Assembly: GCA_964612085.1 (NCBI GenBank)
Contig: CAZTCJ010000018.1
Location: forward strand, 1-53,391
Length of the DNA stretch: 53,391 nt
Reading direction: 5' to 3'
From: CAZTCJ01 sp964612085
GTDB lineage: Bacteria; Pseudomonadota; Alphaproteobacteria; JAJFIK01
The notes beneath the pieces were generated by a model. The model saw only the letters and a list, made by a program, of their open reading frames with translations. It made no database searches and was not told the DNA's origin. Position numbers and translations under genes: made by a program. Shown here in pieces: positions 41,086 through 47,996 of this stretch (positions within the stretch are counted from its first letter, which is position 1; each line of letters opens with the position of its first letter).

Positions 41086-42420
41086 TTATCCTCCAGCACC
41101 GGCGGCATAGCCGCCACCAGCCGCGGACAGCACAGGCGTCCGCGCCTGATCATCCGCCGCCTGAACCCGGGCCGCCAGGCCCGCCGCAACCAAGAACATC
41201 ACCGCTTCCATTCCGAAAACCGCGCCGTAAGCGACAACCGGCGAATCGACAAAGGCGCGCATGACGTCCACCGCCACCGTGCCCAGAAAACCGCCCAGGC
41301 CGAAGGCAATGGCCTGGGCCGCGCCCCACAGGCCCATGCGCATGCCTTCCCGCGACTCCCGCCCCTCGCCCGCCAGCATCATCATCGAGCCGATGGCTGC
41401 CACGGCGAACACGCCATTGGCCATGCCCAGGGCGAACACGGTCGGCTGCAACGGCCAGCCCGGTCCGGCGTAACCGCCGATCAGCAGCACCGTCAGCGCC
41501 AGGGCCGAAGCGATACACCCGCCGATCGTCCAGATCCGGAGCGATCCGATCCTGCGGGCGGCAACGGCCACCAGAATCATGCCCAGAAGCACGCCGCCAT
41601 GCTGGGTGCCCGCGAGCCTTGTGGATTCCCCGGGCGTCATGCCGAAGACGAGGCCGGCGAACGGCTCCAGGATGAGATCCTGAGCGCTGTAAGCGAGCAT
41701 GGACACAAAAACGAAAATCGTGAACCGCCGGGCCTTGGACTCGCCCCAGATTTCGCGAAGCGCTTCACGAAACGGCGGTTTTTCTTTTTGCTCGGACAAT
41801 TCCGGGAGCTGATTGGATGCGGACGACTCGACGCCCCAGACGGCCAGGATGGCAAGCAGGAAGGCCGCAACGCCCACCCCGCCCGTGACGATCACGAGCC
41901 GGGTCAGGGTAAAGGGATCGAGCAGCATGCCGGCAATAATGGCCGTGACCACGAAGCCCGCGATCATCATCATCCAGACGATGGAGGCCGCCGCCGCCCG
42001 CCGCTCCGGCGCCACGCTGGTCGCCAGCAGGGCCAGCAGCGAGGTTCCGGACGCGCCGACCCCGATGCCGATCAGCAGAAAGGCGATGACCGCCGCCGCG
42101 AAGCCGGCCCAAGGGGCGGCCGCCATCAGCACGGTCGCGCCCGCCGCCGCCGTGCCGCCCAGGGCCAGCACGGCCATGCCGCCAATGATCCAGGGGGTGC
42201 GCCGTCCGCCCATGTCAGAGCCGTAGCCCCAACGGGGCCGGAGCATCTGCACGGCGTAATGCCAGCCCACGAGCGCGCCCGGCACCATGGCGGGCAGCGC
42301 CAGTTCCACAACCATCACCCGGTTCAAGGTCGAGGTGGTCAGCACGACGATGGCGCCCAGCGCGGTCTGCACCAGGCCCAGACGCACGATCCCCAGCCAT
42401 CCGAGCGCCCTTTGCATCAT
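41086..42420 (-). CDS. PucC/Bch2 (ORF428)-family MFS protein
   Basis: This 444-residue protein has about twelve hydrophobic segments and belongs to the bacteriochlorophyll delivery (BCD) group of the major facilitator family. Segments typical of that group are RLGLVQTALGAIVVLTTSTLNRVMVVELALPAM at the N-terminus and GMTPGESTRLAGTQHGGVLLGM in the second half. Members (PucC, LhaA, ORF428) help assemble light-harvesting complexes, perhaps by handing over pigment. Its place between bchG and bchP matches ORF428 in Rhodobacter. Its ATG overlaps the bchG stop, and bchP begins three bases after its own stop. Confidence 0.92.
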   Translation of the reverse strand: MMQRALGWLGIVRLGLVQTALGAIVVLTTSTLNRVMVVELALPAMVPGALVGWHYAVQMLRPRWGYGSDMGGRRTPWIIGGMAVLALGGTAAAGATVLMAAAPWAGFAAAVIAFLLIGIGVGASGTSLLALLATSVAPERRAAAASIVWMMMIAGFVVTAIIAGMLLDPFTLTRLVIVTGGVGVAAFLLAILAVWGVESSASNQLPELSEQKEKPPFREALREIWGESKARRFTIFVFVSMLAYSAQDLILEPFAGLVFGMTPGESTRLAGTQHGGVLLGMILVAVAARRIGSLRIWTIGGCIASALALTVLLIGGYAGPGWPLQPTVFALGMANGVFAVAAIGSMMMLAGEGRESREGMRMGLWGAAQAIAFGLGGFLGTVAVDVMRAFVDSPVVAYGAVFGMEAVMFLVAAGLAARVQAADDQARTPVLSAAGGGYAAGAGG

Positions 42421-43331
42421 CCGGCTCCGTCCAGAACGGCCCTGACGGCAAAAGCGCTGACCATCATGCCGAAGACATAAAGCGTCGTGCCGGTGGCGTT
42501 ATACCAGGGAGCGTATTTGCGCGGATCCCGCAGCAGGCGGACCATCAGCCCAAGCTGCACGATCACGAAGACGCCGACGATCGCAGCGTGAATCATCTGA
42601 TCCCAATGGATCAACAGACCGATGACGATCAGTTGGGGAACGGCCATGACCACACAGGCCACCCGTGCCGCCCGCGCGACGCCGAGCTGAACGGGCAGCG
42701 AACGCACGCCCATCTTGATGTCGCCTTCGACCGCCTTGAAATCGTTCAGGGTCATGATGCCGTGGGCGCCGGCGCTGTAAAGCGCGGCCAGGACCAGGAT
42801 GGGCCAGCCGGGCAAGCCCGCCATCATCACCGCCGCGCCCGCGAACCAGGCGAGGCCTTCATAGGAAATGGCGCAGGCGCCATTGCCCCACCAGCCGTTT
42901 TTCTTGAGCCGGAGCGGCGGCATGGAATAAGCCCAGGCCAGGATCAAACCCACCAGCGCCGCGCCCCAGACCCACGGTCCGAGGGTGGCCGCCACAGTGA
43001 GCGACAAGGCGCTCCAGGCAAACGCGATGTAAAGGCCCCAGGCGCCCGGCACCCGCCCTGAGGGAATCGGCCGGTCCGGCTCGTTGATGGCGTCCACATG
43101 CCGATCGAACCAGTCATTGACCGCCTGGCTGGTGCCGACCAGCAAGGGGCCCGACATGATGACGCCGACAATCAAGACGCTCCAGTTGCCCTCCAGCGGC
43201 ACGCCCGAAGAGACGACACCGCAGGCATAGGCCCACATGGGGGCGAACCAGGTGATGGGTTTCAGGAGTTCGAGCACCGCGGAAAGCGATGGACGAGCGG
43301 CGTGTCGGGCAATGGTCCGGGTCTGAGCCAT
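42417..43331 (-). CDS. bchG: Bacteriochlorophyll synthase BchG
   Basis: BchG is a UbiA-type membrane prenyltransferase that esterifies bacteriochlorophyllide a with geranylgeranyl diphosphate. The 304-residue protein shows LLKPITWFAPMWAYACGVVSSG, the first Asp-rich motif NDWFDRHVDAINEPDRPIPSGR, and the second motif in TLNDFKAVEGDIKMGVRSLPVQLG, along with nine or so hydrophobic segments. It is the first gene of the minus-strand operon with the MFS gene, bchP and tspO. A perfect TGT-N12-ACA PpsR-type site lies 30 bases upstream. Confidence 0.97.
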   Translation of the reverse strand: MAQTRTIARHAARPSLSAVLELLKPITWFAPMWAYACGVVSSGVPLEGNWSVLIVGVIMSGPLLVGTSQAVNDWFDRHVDAINEPDRPIPSGRVPGAWGLYIAFAWSALSLTVAATLGPWVWGAALVGLILAWAYSMPPLRLKKNGWWGNGACAISYEGLAWFAGAAVMMAGLPGWPILVLAALYSAGAHGIMTLNDFKAVEGDIKMGVRSLPVQLGVARAARVACVVMAVPQLIVIGLLIHWDQMIHAAIVGVFVIVQLGLMVRLLRDPRKYAPWYNATGTTLYVFGMMVSAFAVRAVLDGAG

Positions 43332-43356
43332 GCCGAAACGCTACCCTTGACACACC

Positions 43357-43374
43357 CGACTGTCAACTAAACCT
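43357..43374 (+). repeat. 18-base repeat, copy 1 (bchG promoter)
   Basis: CGACTGTCAACTAAACCT occurs here and identically at 45821-45838 upstream of ppaA, in the same orientation relative to the two minus-strand genes. It contains the left half of a PpsR-type site. Confidence 0.9.
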
Positions 43375-43378
43375 TACA
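43361..43378. promoter_or_regulatory. PpsR/CrtJ-type site upstream of bchG
   Basis: TGT at 43361-43363 and ACA at 43376-43378 are separated by exactly 12 bases, the PpsR/CrtJ consensus. It lies between bchG and the end of ppsR. An overlapping inverted repeat TTGACA-N8-TGTCAA (43347-43366) adds further half-sites. Repression of bchG under oxygen or strong light is expected. Confidence 0.75.
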
Positions 43379-43409
43379 GTCGCGGAGCGGGATCGTGCCG
43401 GCTGTCAGT

Positions 43410-44813
43410 TCAACTTAACAGGCTATGGCGGCGCAGCTTGGCATAGAGGCTCTGGCGGCTGAGTCCGAGGATCTCGGCAGCGGAGGCGCGGTTGTCGCTG
43501 GTCAGTTCCAAGGCCGTCTGGATGCACAAGCGCTCGATAATGTCGGTGGTTTCCCGGACGATTTCCTTCAGGGGCAGACGGCCCACAAGGGCGGTCAGCT
43601 CCTCGGCCGATCCGGGCAGGCCGGACTGATCGGAACTGGTGCCCAGGCGCGTACCCACCGTGCGGATGGTGAATCCGAAACAGGGATATTCGCCCTCGTC
43701 CACGGAAACGGCAGCGATTTCAACGTCCTCGCCCGCGCCCATGGGGTCCCGGAAAACGGTGCCGAACTGGCGGACATAGCCCTCCTGGCGGAGATTGCGC
43801 ACAAGCACCTGAAGATCCACGTCGGAGCGGCCGATAAAGCGCTCGAGCGCTTCGCCGCAGACCTGATCTTCCGTCGCCAGATGCGCCAACTCCACGAAGG
43901 CCGCGTTGGCCATCAGGATGCGCAACTCCGGATCGGTCACCACAAAGCCCTCGGGCATGTTCTGGAAGACCGTCTGGAGCGGAACCGCATCCTTGACGCG
44001 CCCGGCGACGGTATGACTGTCCGTGGCGACGCGCACCAGAAGATAGGGCGCCCGGTCATTGCGGAAGGTCGTCGCCGACAAGAGGCAGGGCGGACCATCC
44101 TGGGCGATGCGCACGGCCAGGTTGTCGGCCCGGCCCGTGGCCATGGCCGCGAGCACGGCCGCCTGATCGTCGGCGCCGAAAAATCCGGCGAAGGGCCGCC
44201 CGATCAGCAGTTTCTGGGGACGGTCGAAAAGGGTCGCGGCAGCGCTGTTGGCTTCCACGATCTTGCGGCTCTCCAGATCGATGATGAGCACGGCTTCCGA
44301 AGACGCCTCGAACAGCATGCGGTAACGGGTTTCCATCTGGCGCAGCCGGGAATAGTCCCGTTCCATGGCGCCCTGGGCTTGCAGCAGTCGCTGCTGAAGC
44401 GTCGCCACGGCCCGCAAATCCCGGCCAATCGCCACGATGCGCCCGTCCCGGCCCACATTGACCGCGAAATAGCGGACGGGCACGTCCTCGCCGTGTTTGG
44501 AAGGGTGATTCACCTGCCGCCAGCGGGGCGGAACATTGGACAAGGCGTCCTTGAGAATCTGTCTGATTTTCTGCCGGCTGTCGGCTGCAACCGTGTCCTC
44601 CCACGATTTGCCAAGCCAGCACTCATAGCCCTCGCGGGACATATCTTCACTGCCGAAGGACACATCCTGAATGATGCCCTGTTGATCTATCACAAGGGCA
44701 ACGTCTGACCCGGCTGTTATAAGCTGAGCTGCGACGCGTGTATCCAGGCCATCGAACGATGCGCGCGGTGACTGGAAGTCGGCAATTGAATCGGGCAACG
44801 CAGAATTTTCCAT
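43410..44813 (-). CDS. ppsR: Photosynthesis repressor PpsR/CrtJ
   Basis: PpsR represses bch, crt and puc genes when oxygen or light is high. The 467-residue protein has an N-terminal domain followed by PAS domains (RYRMLFEASSEAVLIIDLES near the middle; LQTVFQNMPEGFVVTDPELR further on). It ends in a Fis-type helix-turn-helix (TALELTSDNRASAAEILGLSRQSLYAKLRRHSLLS). A Cys just before the helix-turn-helix (ERLCIQTALEL) corresponds by position to the redox-active Cys of Rhodobacter PpsR; other Cys lie in PAS regions. It follows ppaA by 34 bases, probably in one transcript, and precedes bchG. Confidence 0.96.
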   Translation of the reverse strand: MENSALPDSIADFQSPRASFDGLDTRVAAQLITAGSDVALVIDQQGIIQDVSFGSEDMSREGYECWLGKSWEDTVAADSRQKIRQILKDALSNVPPRWRQVNHPSKHGEDVPVRYFAVNVGRDGRIVAIGRDLRAVATLQQRLLQAQGAMERDYSRLRQMETRYRMLFEASSEAVLIIDLESRKIVEANSAAATLFDRPQKLLIGRPFAGFFGADDQAAVLAAMATGRADNLAVRIAQDGPPCLLSATTFRNDRAPYLLVRVATDSHTVAGRVKDAVPLQTVFQNMPEGFVVTDPELRILMANAAFVELAHLATEDQVCGEALERFIGRSDVDLQVLVRNLRQEGYVRQFGTVFRDPMGAGEDVEIAAVSVDEGEYPCFGFTIRTVGTRLGTSSDQSGLPGSAEELTALVGRLPLKEIVRETTDIIERLCIQTALELTSDNRASAAEILGLSRQSLYAKLRRHSLLS

Positions 44814-44847
44814 AAAAGATCCAACATTTTAGCGCCGCCAGAAGGGT

Positions 44848-45750
44848 TCAGTGTGAAAGTCGCAAGCCGATAAGGCGCTCCGCATTTCGCGGTGCGTCAC
44901 AGCAATGCACGGCTGTGCCGTCCGCCCCGATCTGTTTCACAAGATCAGGGTTTTCGACAAACATCCAGCCGCCGACCATGATTGCAGGCCTTCCCTTCGC
45001 GGCTTTGCGCAAGGCTGCAATCTCTTTCCCGAATGCCTTGAGACGCGTTTCGTCGCTCAAGGACAGGCCGATTACGTCGAATGGGTGACTTTTAACAAGA
45101 TCCTTGACCTTGGCAGCGTCCGCCAAAGGCTCATCCCAAACATCCCAACCTGCCCGCCGGAAACAGTCACCGACCAAAGTCAGGCCGAACATATGCTGTT
45201 CGCCGGCGGCCGTGGCAAGAAGTATGCTGCGAGAATTTTCGCTTCGCTCCACTTCTGCAGATTGATCAGACACGATCTTGTGGGCGATATTATGGAGCGC
45301 GACCAGTCCCTCGGTCACTTCCATGAAACTGAGTTCATCCTCGACCCAACGGTCGCCCAGCCGTCTTGCGGCGGGACCGAACAGATCGAGATAGATGCTG
45401 TCGAGCGGAACCCCGTAGGATTGCAAATCGTCAACGAAACCATGGGCTTCGGCCACGGCCCCCTTGATGACCATGCGGCAGAGCTTTTCAACATCATCCG
45501 GTTGAATGGCGGGAGCGGGGTTGGCGCCGGTATGTTCGGCGCTTGCGGGTTTTACCTTATGGACGACAAGTAATCTGGGGATGACCTGCCGTTCGATGGT
45601 CTGAGTCAGCCAATGCTGCGATTGGTCGTGACGGGGCGCCGTATCGCGCCAGTTGACCGCAGCTCCCAAGTCGCTGCGCTCCGGCGGCGGCTTGTCATTG
45701 TGAAGGTGCGTCTCGGACGCGGACCTCTGTTCATTGCTGTTCTCAGCCAC
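44848..45750 (-). CDS. ppaA: B12-binding antirepressor PpaA/AerR
   Basis: AerR/PpaA binds cobalamin and modulates PpsR/CrtJ. The 300-residue protein has a variable N-terminal 85 residues, a helical region (DDVEKLCRMVIKGAVAEAHGFVDDL), DRWVEDELSFMEVTEGLVALH, and a B12-binding Rossmann domain. That domain has AAGEQHMFGLTLVGDCFRRAGWDV with the likely cobalt-facing His186, IGLSLSD, and IMVGGWMF near the end. I chose the GTG at 45750 because AAGGAGG lies five bases upstream; the longer TTG-started frame would bury that site. It is divergent from bchF and is followed by ppsR. Confidence 0.93.
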   Translation of the reverse strand: MAENSNEQRSASETHLHNDKPPPERSDLGAAVNWRDTAPRHDQSQHWLTQTIERQVIPRLLVVHKVKPASAEHTGANPAPAIQPDDVEKLCRMVIKGAVAEAHGFVDDLQSYGVPLDSIYLDLFGPAARRLGDRWVEDELSFMEVTEGLVALHNIAHKIVSDQSAEVERSENSRSILLATAAGEQHMFGLTLVGDCFRRAGWDVWDEPLADAAKVKDLVKSHPFDVIGLSLSDETRLKAFGKEIAALRKAAKGRPAIMVGGWMFVENPDLVKQIGADGTAVHCCDAPRNAERLIGLRLSH

Positions 45751-45820
45751 TCTTTCCTCCTTGCCCGGCAAAGACCTCGCCCTGGGCTTCTGGTTTGGTC
45801 CAATCGCTACCTTCCAATGC

Positions 45821-45838
45821 GACTGTCAACTAAACCTG
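45821..45838 (+). repeat. 18-base repeat, copy 2 (ppaA promoter)
   Basis: This is identical to 43357-43374 upstream of bchG. Exact conservation over 18 bases, 2.4 kb apart and at matching promoter positions, suggests a shared operator. Confidence 0.9.
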
Positions 45839-45842
45839 ACTC
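45825..45842. promoter_or_regulatory. PpsR-like site, TGT-N12-ACT
   Basis: One base departs from TGT-N12-ACA. It lies 75 bases upstream of the ppaA start and overlaps the 18-base repeat shared with bchG. Confidence 0.55.
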
Positions 45843-45904
45843 TACGCCCTTTTCGGGAAAAAGCACGGACTATCGGAACACATAATGGAACCTCGATAGC
45901 GAGT

Positions 45905-45922
45905 TGTCAATTTTGCTTGACG
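45905..45922. promoter_or_regulatory. PpsR-like site, TGTCAA-N6-TTGACG
   Basis: The half-sites TGTCAA and TTGACG form a near-perfect inverted repeat of the PpsR type, with one base off at the right end. Confidence 0.65.
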
Positions 45923-45938
45923 TTAAGTTCTCTTGACA
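45921..45938. promoter_or_regulatory. PpsR-like site, CGTTAA-N6-TTGACA
   Basis: It overlaps the preceding site by two bases and mirrors it, with a perfect right half TTGACA. Together the two give tandem operators between ppaA and bchF. Confidence 0.55.
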
Positions 45939-45999
45939 CTCATGGATCACCGCCCTTACCCTTGGTCTCGAGCTGCTTCACTCACAGGGAAGGAGCGGC

Positions 46000-46068
46000 A
46001 TGCAGGTCCCGGGGTCGGTCCGTTTTGAGACAAAAGTGGCCCCCATCCCGAGGACCCCGCGCCGTTAA
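46000..46068 (+). CDS. Possible 22-residue leader peptide upstream of bchF
   Basis: An ATG at 46000 preceded by AAGGAG (four-base spacer) opens a 22-codon frame ending at TAA 46066-46068, in a different frame from bchF. It encodes a basic peptide ending PRTPRR. The stop lies seven bases before an in-frame bchF ATG at 46076, which itself has no ribosome site, so translation coupling is possible. It could also be a chance frame; no homologue is known to me. Confidence 0.35.
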   Translation: MQVPGSVRFETKVAPIPRTPRR

Positions 46069-46126
46069 GCAGAGTATGGAAACGCTAGCGCGACACACCG
46101 GCACAACCGCACAGGGCGGTGCTCTT

Positions 46127-46711
46127 ATGGACCGTCTGCTGAATATGGTGCATGCCTGCCCCTGGCAGACTCATGCCGCCATCGGCCTGACCCATCAGCG
46201 CGAGAGGCAAAAGGCGCCGCTCTATACGCCGGAAGAAAGAGAACGCCGCGACCGGACCATCTGGACCCCCGTTCAGGGGATCCTGGCGCCGTTCCAGTTC
46301 CTGGTGTTCCTGATCAGCCTCGGCCTCGTCGTCTATTACCTGACGACCGGCAACGGCTTCGCCTTGGCCACGGCTTCCATCGTCTTCAAGACGCTGGTGC
46401 TGTACGTGATCATGATCACGGGTTCGATCTGGGAAAAAGTCGTCTTTGGCAAATGGCTGTTCGTCCCGGCCTTCTTCTGGGAAGACGTCTTCAGCATGCT
46501 GGTGCTCGCTCTGCACACGGCGTATCTGGCGGCCGTCTTCTTCGGATGGGGCACCGCCCAGGATCAGATGATCCTGGCTCTGGCGGCATACGCCACCTAT
46601 GTGATCAACGCCGCCCAGTTTCTTCTGAAGCTCCGCGCCGCCCGGCGTGAACAACCCGCCGCGGCCCATTCGTCCCTCAACACATCTCAAGCCGTGGAGG
46701 CCGCACGATGA
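46127..46711 (+). CDS. bchF: 3-vinyl bacteriochlorophyllide hydratase BchF
   Basis: BchF hydrates the C3 vinyl group on the way to bacteriochlorophyllide a. The core LYTPEERERRDRTIWTPVQGILAPFQFLVFLISLGLVVYYLTTG, then VLYVIMITGSIWEKVVFGKWLFVPAFFWEDVFSMLVLALHT, is highly typical, with four or so hydrophobic segments. The start is uncertain. I chose the ATG at 46127 (194 residues), with AGGGCGG about eight bases upstream. An ATG at 46076 (211 residues) just after a small leader frame, or one at 46145, are alternatives. All leave an N-terminal extension of at least 30 residues before LYTPEER. It overlaps bchN by four bases. Confidence 0.92.
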   Translation: MDRLLNMVHACPWQTHAAIGLTHQRERQKAPLYTPEERERRDRTIWTPVQGILAPFQFLVFLISLGLVVYYLTTGNGFALATASIVFKTLVLYVIMITGSIWEKVVFGKWLFVPAFFWEDVFSMLVLALHTAYLAAVFFGWGTAQDQMILALAAYATYVINAAQFLLKLRAARREQPAAAHSSLNTSQAVEAAR

Positions 46712-47991
46712 GTCTGCTTGCCGATCCGCCCCGCGTCTCGGACCCGTCCACCTGCAGCGACACCCCTGTGTTGCGCGAACGGGGTCAACGGGAGGTCTTC
46801 TGCGGACTGACAGGTATTGTCTGGTTGCACCGGAAGATTCAGGATGCGTTTTTCCTGATCGTCGGCTCGCGGACCTGCGCCCATCTGATGCAATCGGCGG
46901 CGGGCGTCATGATCTTCGCCGAACCGCGTTTCGCCACCGCCATCATAGAAGAGCGGGATCTGGCGGGCCTGGCCGATGCCAATGACGAACTCGACAAGGT
47001 GGTCACCCGCCTGCTGGACCGCCGGCCGGACATTAAACTCCTGTTTCTTGTGGGCTCCTGCCCGTCGGAAGTGATCAAGCTCGATCTCTCCAAGGCGGCG
47101 GCGCGGCTCTCCCACCGGTTTTCTCCGGATGTGCGCATCCTGAATTATTCCGGCAGCGGCATCGAGACCACCTTCACCCAAGGGGAAGACGCCTGCCTTG
47201 CCTGCCTGGTGCCGGATCTTCCTCAAACGGAAGAGCGCACGCTGCTGGTGGCCGGCGCCCTGCCTGACATCGTGGAAGACCAGTTCCGCCGCCTGTTCGC
47301 CGATCTCGGCATCGCGCCGGTGCATTTCCTGCCGCCCCGGCAGGCGAACGATCTGCCGCCGGTCGGCGCGAACACCCATGTGCTGCTGGCCCAGCCGTTT
47401 CTGGGCGACACCATGCGCGCGCTTGAAGACCGGGGCGCGCGGCATCTGCCCGCCCCTTTCCCCTTCGGCGCGGAAGGCACCACCGGCTGGCTCAAGGCCG
47501 CCGCCGATCTGTGGGGCATCGATGCCGCCCGTTTCGAGGCGGTAACGGCGCCGCGCCGGGAGCGCGCCCGCAAGGCGCTTGAGCGATATCAAAGTCAGCT
47601 CCAGGACAAACGGGTATTCTTCTTTCCAGACTCCCAGCTCGAAGTGCCGCTGGCACGCTTCCTCTCCGAGGAATTGGGGATGGGCCTCGTGGAAGTGGGA
47701 ACGCCCTATCTGCACAAGGCTCATCTGCAAGCGGATCTTGAGCGGATCGGATCGGATGTGACCTTAAGTGAAGGCCAGGACGTGGACAAACAACTCGACC
47801 GCTGCCGCGATGCCCGGCCCGATCTCGTGGTGTGCGGCCTCGGTCTCGCCAACCCTCTGGAGTCGGAAGGCATTACCACGAAATGGTCGATCGAACTCGT
47901 GTTCACGCCGGTGCACGGCTATGAGCAGGCCGGCGATCTAGCCGAACTGTTCGCCCGTCCACTCAACCGCCGCAACAGGCTGAAGGTGTAA
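46708..47991 (+). CDS. bchN: Light-independent protochlorophyllide reductase subunit N (BchN)
   Basis: BchN and BchB form the nitrogenase MoFe-like catalytic component of dark protochlorophyllide reductase. The 427-residue protein has the three Cys that ligate the NB cluster: Cys32 in EVFCGLTG, Cys57 in SRTCAHLMQ and Cys118 in VGSCPSEVIK. Their spacing is the same as in Rhodobacter capsulatus. The first 25 residues are slightly extended. It starts within the bchF stop (ATGA) and is followed by bchB after five bases. Confidence 0.98.
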   Translation: MSLLADPPRVSDPSTCSDTPVLRERGQREVFCGLTGIVWLHRKIQDAFFLIVGSRTCAHLMQSAAGVMIFAEPRFATAIIEERDLAGLADANDELDKVVTRLLDRRPDIKLLFLVGSCPSEVIKLDLSKAAARLSHRFSPDVRILNYSGSGIETTFTQGEDACLACLVPDLPQTEERTLLVAGALPDIVEDQFRRLFADLGIAPVHFLPPRQANDLPPVGANTHVLLAQPFLGDTMRALEDRGARHLPAPFPFGAEGTTGWLKAAADLWGIDAARFEAVTAPRRERARKALERYQSQLQDKRVFFFPDSQLEVPLARFLSEELGMGLVEVGTPYLHKAHLQADLERIGSDVTLSEGQDVDKQLDRCRDARPDLVVCGLGLANPLESEGITTKWSIELVFTPVHGYEQAGDLAELFARPLNRRNRLKV

Positions 47992-47996
47992 GGTCC

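Larger units (their letters stand above)
45751..46075. promoter_or_regulatory. ppaA-bchF divergent control region
   Basis: This region holds the promoters of ppaA-ppsR (minus strand) and bchFNBHL (plus strand). Three PpsR-like sites lie at 45825-45842, 45905-45922 and 45921-45938, and a 22-codon open frame with a good ribosome site follows at 46000-46068. Spacing of the last two sites allows cooperative binding. Confidence 0.7.

Noticed and set aside
45734..46075. Long N-terminal part of the bchF open frame
   Set aside because: It spans the PpsR operators and the ppaA start, is Cys- and Arg-rich without domain content, and has no ribosome site.
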